Source: Pelargonium nanum (Eukaryota > Streptophyta > Magnoliopsida > Geraniales > Geraniaceae). Taken from it: a stretch of DNA of 23,245 bases. The position numbers and the translations under genes were made by a program. Below the pieces are notes generated by a model, which saw only the letters and a list, made by a program, of their open reading frames with translations, ran no database searches and was not told where the DNA came from. The first letter of the stretch is position 1; every line of letters starts with the position of its first letter. Positions 7,616 through 17,000 of this stretch are shown here, one piece after another. Where the stretch lies: assembly GCA_036897485.1 (NCBI GenBank), contig JAYMTF010001473.1, positions 1 through 23,245 of the forward strand. Direction: 5' to 3'.

Positions 7616-10600
7616 TCATAGAAGTTGAACAGCTGCAATGGCGGGAATTTTTTCGCGCAATTTCTGAGTAACAGCTACTCGAACAGTCATGACACCTGCA
7701 GCTGGTCCCGTGATTCGGACTTTTACTATTGGCTCCTCAATTTTTACAAGCTCAAGAGATCCACCTGCTGCCCCGACAAGGTATGGCCTTATTTCTTCAA
7801 GCACCTGTGACGGTTACAAGAACATGCATCAGCTATAGATACAAACACGTGCAATGCAAGCCAGTTGACAGTGTAACGGATAAGAAAAGGGGAAAATAAT
7901 GTAAGATAACAAGACAGGAAAGTTCCAACAATTGAGGTCCGAGGATTTATGTTGATAGAGCAAAGGAAATCCATGGATCCTAAATATAGTCTGTTGTCTG
8001 TAGCCTATTTTCCCTCCAATCGTCTCAATTTGAAACGCCTCGACTATATTAGAACAGGTCCAAGTCAAATAGCAATGATTCGAAGCACTTTTTCACTGCT
8101 ATGAGACCCAAGGACTCCATCATATGGATAGGTGAGTTCTTATATATCCATCCCCTGAAGGAACCGGACATGATAATCTTTCATCATCTGGCTCTAACAA
8201 AAATCAAAGGAACCTAAGGAATTCATGTAAAAAGAAATCCTTATAATATTCACACATATATGATATGAATATGTGGCATACACACATTTCAATTATTTTA
8301 GTCACACGGGTCGTTAAATCGTTAGACAGAATCGGAACTACGTTAAGGATCTCGAAATGTCCCTTTAAAAGGTAACGAGTTATGATTGCTCCCCAAATTA
8401 ATCTATCATCAAGCTACTAGAAATCAATACCATAATGTCAATGATACCGCACCTAGAGGAACATGTTTGGTTTCTGATTCTACTTTTGTTATAATGGATT
8501 GAGCAAGCTCCGCCCATGCAACAGAAAACAATAGGGAATACGTTCAATACCCGAGCCCTTGAATATGACACCTTTAAGAATTAGATGCTTAAAAAACAGA
8601 GAAAAAAATTATTGACAAAAAACAAAAACAAAATGCTCTAAAAGCTCTAAGACCATCTTCTGTTTCTGTAGAAATCACATTTTTCAACTACAATGAAATA
8701 ACAAAATATCAAATCTTTAAAATTATTACCAACTTCATAACAAACAGACTACAGAAAAAGTGAAATAAATGGAACTCTTGAAGCACCTGCTAAAATCAAG
8801 GGCATTGTCACAAACAAAGTGGCTGGAAATTACCCCTAACATGCACCAAAATTGACAAGGCAAGCTAGACACCACATGGACACACAGAGCCAACAACAAT
8901 AAAAAAAAATTGCAAAATTAGGTGTCAAATATCCATTAAAGAATAGCCTTCTCTCTTAAACCAAATGCAAGACGGAACACCTGAAAAGAGAATATAGTGG
9001 AACTTGACGCACACCATCAATAGGTAATGATGCAAAACTGAACATGAGATGAATATTGATACCACACTTGTATCCACATTTTTTAATGAGTATCTATCTG
9101 GTTTTAGATGGGATCCAGGATAAAGTTGTGCTGAACTTGTCTAGGTCTAAAATAGGACAGTTGTATCATTCATTTATATGGACTGAATTGAACAGAGAAT
9201 CTAGGGCAGGATAGATTTCGAAAGAATGTTTGAATACCTTCTCTATATTTTCTTCATTCAGCTCAAGTCCAGTTTCTTCATCTGCTATTGGTTCCACTGC
9301 AACTATTTCCGGTATCTTTTCCATCAACCGTCGCTCAATCCCCAACTTCATTGTTGTAACAGAACTTGGACAGGACCCGCAAGCTCCTTGTAGCTTCAAC
9401 CTCACAACATTCCCATCAATCTCATGTAATGCGACATTACCCCCATCGGAAATGAGATAAGGTCGAATTTCATCTAATACACTCTCAACATTCTCTGCAG
9501 TCAACGGCAATTCAACCGTTGAATCTGGAGTTGCAACCGCCTTTATAACTGCACCACATCAAAACTAGGGAAATTTTAGTGTATCCCATAAAATATGGAT
9601 GGTACACATTTTTGCAATCATGAATATCTGCAACATTTCCCAAGATCCCAATACAGTATCCTATTTTCTTTTATTATTCATACATTGACCAAAAATGAGG
9701 TTCGGATTCTTTGGCCAACATATTGATGAAGATTGAAGAGAGCATCGAGGTCTAAAACTTAGACTCAAACTTGCTTCACACAAGCAAGAACTATCACAAA
9801 TACCCCAGTTAAATCCTTGTCCATAATGAAGTTTTTTCTATCATCAGCTGGAAACATAGCACTTAATAAAATCACAATACAAACAATTAGGGCAACTCAG
9901 ATTGTATATTCTCAAACCCAGTATTCTATGATACACACACAGATACACTCTCATCTTTGCAATGTACTTGTGTCCGATACGTATCTGTCTATCTGACACT
10001 CGGACACTCTTCATATACGTGTCCCCCAATTTTTTAAATAATATTTTAAGAGGACATGTGTCAGACACCGCTTCCCCCGTTTTTTTTTTCTTCTGAAAAA
10101 TCAATTGATTAAACGAGTTGGACACTCTAAAACACATTGATGAGCAAGAATTGATGCAACTTATATGCACTTATATAGAAAATATAAATTCATTAATTTT
10201 TATAGATTGCATATTGTGAATGATTGACATGTCCTGTATCTCGACCATTTCTATGCAACACTCCCTATATTTTCAATGAACTAAGATTCAGGTCTCTGTA
10301 AATTCAAAAACCATGAACCATGCTACAAAATTCACTAATATATGTCATTTCACAACAAATTCAAAACTGTAAAAGTAAGCACTCGTCACTTCACATTCCC
10401 AACATCACAAACCTACTAATCATATCAACATAATTAAATACTGAAATTGAAACTTAAAACACTGAAAATTATGCAAATAACTAATTACCACGCCTGTGAG
10501 TGCTAATCGGAGTTCCAATCCGTACGGAACGATAAGAGGTCCGCCACAGAGTACCGCTTCTCCGAGAGCGCGTAACGCAGAAACCAAAGAACCCTGAGTT

Positions 10601-10770
10601 CTGTGAAAATTCAAACGATTATCAATTTACGTAAGAATCGAACGGTGAAAAAAATAGGAACAATAGGCGAAGAAGAAGGAAACCTTGGCGGGACGAGAAC
10701 AGGAGGGTTCTAGGGTTTGATGAGCCCTGCAATAGGACGACGGGCACGAATTCAACACAACTGCTTGCAT
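7616..10770 (-). CDS. NFU2: NifU-like protein 2, chloroplastic (Fe-S cluster scaffold)
   Basis: Four exons, 10770-10684, 10600-10489, 9548-9238 and 7804-7616, join by GT-AG introns of 83, 940 and 1433 bp into 232 codons, against about 235 in Arabidopsis NFU2. Residues 1 to ~69 are Ser/Arg-rich with few acids, as in a plastid transit peptide, followed by the conserved KAVATPD junction. Residues ~83-150 form the NifU C-terminal domain with [20 protein letters not shown] and the cluster-binding CGSC motif (Cys123, Cys126). Residues ~159-232 repeat the fold ([14 protein letters not shown]) but have GPAAGVMTV in place of CxxC, as known for the plastid NFU1-3 group. The protein assembles Fe-S clusters in the stroma and passes them to targets such as photosystem I. 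The ATG at 10770 is the only in-frame start giving a full transit peptide. The two long introns hold no gene. Confidence 0.95.
9930..10150. repeat. Possible degenerate dispersed repeat in NFU2 intron 2
   Basis: Motifs of the kind GTGTCCGATAC, ATCTGACACTCGGACAC and GTGTCAGACACCG are clustered here. Such GTGTC/GACAC-rich tracts occur in many plant dispersed repeats. No ends or target duplications could be found, so the boundaries are rough. Confidence 0.25.
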
Positions 10771-11042
10771 ATCTAAGCGTAGCGAAATCGAATGGATCGA
10801 TTTATGTGTAGAAAAAACTGAATCGAAATCGATCGAGATTCAAGAATCGAGCTCTGGAGCTTTCTGTTGCAGTTGCGGGTTCGTTTGGCGCCGTCGATTT
10901 ATTTTTCCCTTTTCGCTGCTTTTTGTTTTTTCCATTTATATTTCCTGGAATCCGGTGGCTGATATTCCCAGCGTAGCCTAACCAACATCTCAAGCACAAT
11001 CCGACAAAAGTCAAACCTTTTGACATATACCGTTTCCTTTTC

Positions 11043-11290
11043 TTTTTTCTTTTTTATCAACAACTAGATATCATATTCAAAGTAACAATGTTTCTCACCC
11101 CAAATGGAGCATCACCCTAAATCTCACCCTACAAATCTCACTACATACCGACGACAATGAGGCTCGAACTTGTGCCTTCAGAGGGAATCCAAAGTAATTT
11201 TTTATTAAAAAATGAGATTTCCAAAGTAGGCTCACCATCAGCACGGTTGAAACCATCCTTACCAGTTAACCAATGCGTTTAGTGGTTATA
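11043..11290 (-). mobile_element. tRNA-derived SINE-like relic
   Basis: Read on the minus strand, the head carries TGGTTAACTGG (11272-11262), resembling a pol III A box, and AGTTCGAGCC (11170-11161), matching the B box core GTTCGANNCC. The far end runs GTTGATAAAAAAGAAAAAAG, an A-rich SINE-type tail near 11060-11043. The boxes are ~100 nt apart, which is too far for a working promoter. A ~25-bp AT palindrome, flanked by a 9-bp direct repeat TCCAAAGTA, lies between them and accounts for part of the excess. A target duplication is not clear because the flanks are pyrimidine-rich. It lies upstream of NFU2. Confidence 0.4.
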
Positions 11291-11458
11291 TCTTTTCTAT
11301 TCAGATGAATTATCAGGTCTCGGGTAGTTTGTTTCTTTGTATTTGTATTCAAATTTATGTTTTCATGCGCAAAAATGTGAGTTTGTAGTTTCTACGACAT
11401 TTGTCTAATGTGAGTAAAAAATTTATTGTAATTACATAGTTGTAGTATAAATCTAGGT
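11291..11458. other. Intergenic DNA, nothing recognised
   Basis: AT-rich sequence between the SINE-like relic and a MITE fragment. No coding frame or repeat was recognised. Confidence 0.4.
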
Positions 11459-11590
11459 TAAAAACTAATTTAGTCTCGAACTTTGGTGTTTTATAACCCG
11501 ATTTGGTCTTTAAACGAAAATTAATTACTGAACTTTCTTGTTTCGACCAATTGGATCAATGTCTGAAAATTTAAAGACCATTTAAGGTAA
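11459..11590. mobile_element. Degenerate fragment related to the foldback MITE of the helicase gene
   Basis: TTTAGTCTCGAACTTTGGTG, then TTTTATAACCCGATTTGGTC, closely follow the arm of the MITE at 18365-18711, whose right arm on the minus strand reads TTTGGTCCCCGAACTTTGGT then GTTTTGACCCAATTTGGTCC. The reverse motif appears weakly at about 11520-11585. The ends are lost. Confidence 0.45.
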
Positions 11591-11862
11591 AGAAAATCAA
11601 GGATTATATATATTAATATGTGAAAAATTGTGAGTACGAATATCAATCACTAAAAAATGTTATAACAATTGGTTAATTTTCACTGACTAGACAAACGAGA
11701 AACATATATTAAATTACATTAACACAATAAAATTAGGACCTTAGTCACACGCCAATGAAAATAACAATTTAAAACACGAACAATGAGAACAAATTATAAC
11801 AAAATGAAAAAAAAAAAAAAACATAATACAAGAACGGGTCCCTGATGAACTCATGATATACA
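11591..11862. other. 3' flank of the WEB-family gene
   Basis: AT-rich sequence that includes the presumed 3' UTR of the minus-strand WEB-family gene and a long A homopolymer near 11807-11821. Nothing else was recognised. Confidence 0.4.
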
Positions 11863-12534
11863 TCAATCAAAATACAATTGAGGAGAAGAGTAGAGAGGAT
11901 TGTGAAGAGTAGTAGATGACCCTTTCTTCTTCTTCCATGAAAACAACAAGTCTCCCACTAGAGGCACTATAGGCTTCTTCTTCACCACCACCACCTTCCT
12001 CTCTCCATATCCACAATATTGCTTACTACTATTTTCACCATTAACACTACTCAATATATCAGCCAAAGTTGGCAACCCCTCCACCCTCGCCATCGCCACC
12101 TCCCTCCCGCCGCTCCTCGCGGCGGCGGCCGCCTCAGCCTCCGCCACCGCCAGCTTGGACATGTTCTTGTGGAGCTCCGCGTTCAACGAGGCCAGCGCCA
12201 CCTCCGTCTCCTCCTCCCTCTCCTTCAGCAGCCTCAGCTCCGCCTTCGTCTCCTCGAGCTCCGCCTCGAGCCTCTTCAGAGAGGTCTCGACTGAGAAACG
12301 GCCGTTAGTGCCGTATTCTATGGACTTGACCATCATGAGAGTTTGAGACGGCGGTTGTGGTGGTGGTGGTGTTTGTTCCTTGTGGTGGAGAACTATGGCG
12401 GTGGTGGACTTGGAGGAGTAGAGGTCTCCGGCGAGGAGGCGCTCGCCGAAGACGGCGACGGCTTCTTTGACGGAGCGGAAGGGGCGGGAGGTGTCGACGT
12501 TGGAGTGGTAGTCTAGGGTTTGGGTTGGTTCCAT
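11863..12534 (-). CDS. WEB family protein (DUF827), short coiled-coil type
   Basis: A single exon of 223 codons. Residues 17-38 carry the family signature RPFRSVKEAVAVFGERLLAG. A proline stretch lies at ~55-62. Residues ~84-140 form a charged heptad coiled coil (SLKRLEAELEETKAELRLLK), and the C-terminus has PIVPLVGDLLFSWKKKK followed by TTLHNPLYSS, also typical of the small members (Arabidopsis At1g75720/At2g17940 type). Family founders WEB1 and PMI2 act in light-driven chloroplast movement; a role for this short member is not established. The start at 12534 is chosen because it sits in a near-ideal context (ACCACCATGG) and the conserved region begins 16 residues later. The frame stays open 32 codons further to an ATG at 12630, through CT-rich leader-like DNA. 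The 5' half is very GC-rich compared with its surroundings. Confidence 0.88.
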   Translation of the reverse strand: MEPTQTLDYHSNVDTSRPFRSVKEAVAVFGERLLAGDLYSSKSTTAIVLHHKEQTPPPPQPPSQTLMMVKSIEYGTNGRFSVETSLKRLEAELEETKAELRLLKEREEETEVALASLNAELHKNMSKLAVAEAEAAAAARSGGREVAMARVEGLPTLADILSSVNGENSSKQYCGYGERKVVVVKKKPIVPLVGDLLFSWKKKKGSSTTLHNPLYSSPQLYFD

Positions 12535-12660
12535 GGTGGTGGGTGTGGATTTGGAGGGGAAGAGGATGGGAGAGAGATAGTATTTGATGATGTTGGTGTT
12601 GGTTGGTGTGTTTCTTGGCTTGTACTTCAAAAGTTGAGAGAGAGGGACAAGAGGATGGGA
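12535..12660 (-). promoter_or_regulatory. CT-rich presumed 5' leader of the WEB-family gene
   Basis: On the minus strand this is rich in CT and CCA repeats (CCCTCTCTCTCAAC, ACACCAACCAACACCAACA) and ends at the ACCACC before the ATG. Such pyrimidine-rich tracts are common in plant 5' UTRs. No clear TATA box was identified. Confidence 0.4.
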
Positions 12661-12788
12661 ATGGGAAGAATGTTGTTTGAAGATTAAGACAAGCTCATGT
12701 CCATTGTTGATAGTTTGGAGAAAGAGAAGGGTGAGAAGGTGACTACCTAACCATTAACTATTTGAGTCGTTGACGTATGACTTAACAT

Positions 12789-13010
12789 GAATTCAAGCGG
12801 ATTTTAGTTTATGCTAATTCGACTCATTTTGTTTTGTGGTTGTGTTTGTGTCAAACAATTTATTTGATATATATTATATTCATGAAATTAAACATGTTTA
12901 TAACTCATTTGATAGTTCTATAAATGTGTCATGTCAATAACGACACAATTAATTTTTAATATGTCAAATATATCAGATTGGGTCGAGTCAAATAGACCCA
13001 AACTTATTTA
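12789..13010. repeat. Possible degenerate dispersed repeat
   Basis: The tract holds TTCGACTCATTTTG, GTTGTGTTTGTGTCAAAC, GTGTCATGTCAATAACGACAC and GGGTCGAGTCAAATAGACCC. It resembles a decayed copy of the GTGTCGTGTC-rich repeats frequent in dicot genomes. No ends or target duplication were found. Confidence 0.3.
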
Positions 13011-13930
13011 TTTACATCGAATAATAACATATATAGTATTGACGCACCCCTTCAACAACGGTAACTTTTTTTTAGTAGATTCATATTTGATTGATATTAT
13101 TAATATTTAAATGTTACAAATTGACCATGTACCAAAAGGTATAAATTGAAAAATATATGGGTTTAAAAAATAAGTACTTCTTTTTCAGCAAGTATGGATG
13201 GTAATATAGTGGAAAATGTTGCATACCACCTCGAAGTATGTCACATGGAGTACAAAAAGTGTTCAAACAAAACACATGTAGACTTGTAGTTGATATATGT
13301 TATGGTGGTTCTATAATGAGTATTGTATATGAAGCAAGATTATAATATTTAAGAAATATAATGATAAAATCGAGTTTTTCAGTATATGTTGAACGTTATA
13401 AGTGTTGAAAACAATTACAAAGTATACATGTAAACAACTATGTTGTTGGGTGATTAAACCCCAGCTGTAGCATACCACCATACAATATGTGCTCTAACAA
13501 TGAGTAATCGCAACCGATTATTGAAACAACTAACCCGTCGAATTCTCCACATAATTGTCTAATCGTAATCCCATTAAATCCAACAAGTTAGCCCAACTGT
13601 ATAATTATCCCCGTATTTCTACCCGCTACACACTTTCATAAATGAAATATGATCACGTTTTGCGTGCGTATCGTAGGCCATCTATATAGCTGAAAATTTG
13701 GAATCGAATACATGAACACTTGAAATTCAATACAATATAAAAATTTGATCCAATGTTGCGTCGTACATATATAATTACCATACATTTAAAATATGAATTT
13801 TATCAAATCCAATTTGACTGATTATCAGTTTTATCAAGGATAAAAGTGCTCAGATAAAGATTGATTAGAATAATGTAAAGTGCAAAAGCATATTACCGTG
13901 AAAATAATGAAATTTTAAAAAGAATAAAAA
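13011..13930. other. Divergent intergenic region, nothing recognised
   Basis: AT-rich DNA between the WEB-family gene (leftward) and the helicase gene (rightward). GCATACCACC occurs near 13221 and again, one base changed, near 13470. No coding frame, RNA gene or bounded element was recognised. Confidence 0.5.
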
Positions 13931-14001
13931 CAGAAAACGTATTCTAAATACACGCTTTCAGTACAAAAAACAAAAAGCGTGCTTTCAATTCACGTTTTCA
14001 G
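13931..14001. promoter_or_regulatory. Imperfect inverted repeat upstream of the helicase ATG
   Basis: CAGAAAACGT plus 10 bp plus CACGCTTT (13931-13958) is mirrored by AAAGCGTG plus 10 bp plus ACGTTTTCAG (13974-14001). The outer and inner blocks pair while the middle 10 bp differ. It ends 76 bp before the ATG at 14078, in the presumed promoter or leader. A regulatory role is only inferred from its place. Confidence 0.4.
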
Positions 14002-14077
14002 AATAAACCCCTTAACCGAGCTGCGAGGTCTCTGTATTGGTCTCTCTATTCAGTTCACAGAACTGAAGATCGAGACA

Positions 14078-17000
14078 ATGGCTCCGAAAAAGAAGCAACA
14101 GCAGAAGCAAAACACGAAACCGAAATCTCAATCATCGTCGTCCGGTCCGAAACTACAGATATCGGCCGAGAACGAGAACCGGCTCAGGCGGCTCCTGCTC
14201 AACTCGGCTCGTCCTGCTCCAGCCGCGTCTCCGGTTCAGGACTCTACTCTCAGCAGAGCACAGAAGGCTAAGAGGCTCAAAACCGTTTACGAGAAGCTCT
14301 CCTGCGAAGGATTCTCCAATGATCAAATTGAACTCGCTCTCTCTGCCCTCAAGGTAGTGCCAGTTATTATTATTTGGCTCCCGAGAAAATTTAGGGAAAA
14401 AAGTAAAAAAAAGTTCAATAGTATGCTGTACTTTAGTTATGCGCAGTGTCTTGTTATTAGGATCACTTGAATGTTGGTGGTTATTTCACGTTTGGTAGCT
14501 GAGAAATTGAGAAGGAATTGAAGAAAATGAATGATATTTGTATGCTTTAGGTTGATTTTGTTAGAATATAACCCCAAATGACAATGAGAGAGTAAGGATA
14601 TGATGATAAGTTATTAAAATTGTGATCATGATTATATTACAACTATTGTTGGTTTCGGTTGATTATTATTGTTTGGCTCCCAAGAAAATTTAGGGAAAAT
14701 TCCAATACTATGCTTTATTTTAGTTATGCGCAGCGACTTGTTATTAGGATCACTTGAATGTTGCTGATTATTTCTTGTTTGGTAGCTGAGAAACTGAGAA
14801 GGAGTTGAAGAAAATGAATAATGTTTGTTTGCTCTAGGTTGATTTTGTAGAACATAACCCTAATTGACAATGACAGAGTAAGGAACTGATGATAAGTTAA
14901 TAAAATTGTGATCAGAATTATCTTACAACTATTGTTGGTTTTGGTTGATTATTATTGTATGAAATTGAACATGTTTCTTGAGTTAGTAGAAATGGTTCTA
15001 TTTTGCGGCTTTGTTCATTCTGTTGGATCGGATGTGTATTTCTGTACTTAGTTGTTTCATCTGCATCATTGGGTGCTCAATGGGATTTGTTTCGGATATT
15101 TTTGTACATATATTAGCAATTGAGTTCTTCATTTGGTTTTATCCCTCAGACCTTAAAATGCTTTTAGTAATATTGTTTTTTTTTAAAATACAAATTTAAG
15201 TTTTGTAGTTTGTTTTGATGTGGTTTCAAAGAGCCGACATCGAGGTGCCAAACATTTCTTTTTCTTGTTGCTGCTCATATGTAGCTAATCGAGTAGCCCT
15301 ACAAGCATGTGTACAAGCTCGTAATGAGGGGGGTGCAAATATCTAAGTTTACTAATTCTAGAAAGAAAGAGATTGAATTGAAAGGGGCGTTTATGCTGTA
15401 GGATGGTGCTACATTCGAGGCTGCTCTTGATTGGTTATGCTTGAATGTCCCTGGGAACGAGCTTCCGCTGAAGTTTTCAAGTGGGACTTCTTTGCATACA
15501 AATGAAGGTAATTTTTTCTTCATTTCTACAGGAGTCTAAATTTGCAGGCCTTTTAGATAGTGCTTCTTTATCTTTAAATGGAACGTATCAGGTGGTTCTG
15601 TCTGTGTCATATCTACTGCACGGGAGGATTGGACACCGTCTGTGGACCCGTCTATTGACAGTAAGGTTGATAAACCTGAAATAGCAGTTAGAGTCAAGGG
15701 GCGGTGGGAAGATGATGATCTCGATTCTCGTCAACCATCTCAGGCAGACTGGATTCGACAATATATGGAACAACAAGAAGAGGTACATAAACGTCATACT
15801 TCAATCTTCACTAAATACCTTTTTTTTGGCAATCTTGAAGGTATATGAATGCAATTTCTAATTTTTTATGAACTCTTTTGTACTTGATTTTATTTTTTGC
15901 TGAATACTAATGGGAATCAGCCTATATATTTCCTCTGAATGGGTAAGAACTCAATAAATTGTTGAATTACTCCGTCCCCTTCAACTGTCCATTGTACCGA
16001 AAATTGGATGCCCTAATCTAGTATTCACTTTCTATTTTGGTTGTAAATTATAGTTAGTTTGGCGATAATATCATCTGAACTAGTTACTTTAACGAGTTTG
16101 TTATCACAAAGGTATGAGTGGAAAGTCAAACACTCACAAAATTATCCTTAATGTGATTATCCATGATTTAGCTATAGATACAATACCTTTCTAAACAGTT
16201 TATGGACTTCCATGCTGTGGAATTGGAATGTTCCTTGTTTATCCGTTGCATATTGCATTTTTCATGCTTGTCTTCTAGTTATCTGGCTGACCTTGCAGTT
16301 TGCTACATTTTGTTACATATAAAATTCATTGTCGAATTTTCTACCTCGACAAAAGTGTTTCTCCATATGTATTTTTAAAGAAAACTTTGAGAGAATTTGA
16401 TTGGTACATAGAAGGGGTTGACAATAATTCTATGCTATTTTTAGGATGAACCCGACTCTTGGGAAGATGATTTAACTGGACAAGGTTCGAAGGAAAAGGT
16501 ATTGTCAATTATGTTAGAATTGTAAAAATCACTTGTGATCTTGTTCTATTCATTGTGATGTTAACAAGGACTGCCTTTTCTCCCCTCTTTCTGTTCGGAT
16601 AGGTCAAGATTCCTAGGTCTTATGATGTTATTGCAAAGGAGTACCATGCTGCAAGGCTAGAAGCAGTGAAAGCCAAAGATAAACGTGACAAACAGAGCCA
16701 GGAACGGGCGGGCCTTATCATCCGCCAACTCAAGCAAGAACTGTCTGCTCTAGGTTAAACTCAATTTCATTTCCCATTTAGTCTAAAATTTTGGTGTTAA
16801 ATACAAGTTGACATCTTCTGCTTGCATTTATCAAGCAGGATTCTCAGATGAAATTTTGGCATCTGATTTTGCAAATGAACATGCCTCTAGTCGATCATCT
16901 GAGAATACATTTGCCAGTCACAATGAGGCAACAACACTGCCCAGTTCAGAAGGTGATTCAACTTATGTCGAGCTTGAGGATGAGTCAGTGGCACATGGAA

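Noticed and set aside
10802-11026. 74-codon minus-strand frame just upstream of NFU2
   Set aside because: It lies in the presumed promoter and leader, stops before the NFU2 ATG and has no family match. An upstream ORF effect is conceivable but unsupported.
11161-11272. tRNA gene
   Set aside because: A- and B-box-like motifs are present, but spacing is far too long and no cloverleaf can be drawn. It is read as a SINE relic.
12019-12346. Plus-strand frames of 91, 79 and 63 codons
   Set aside because: They are shadows of the GC-rich WEB-family coding strand.
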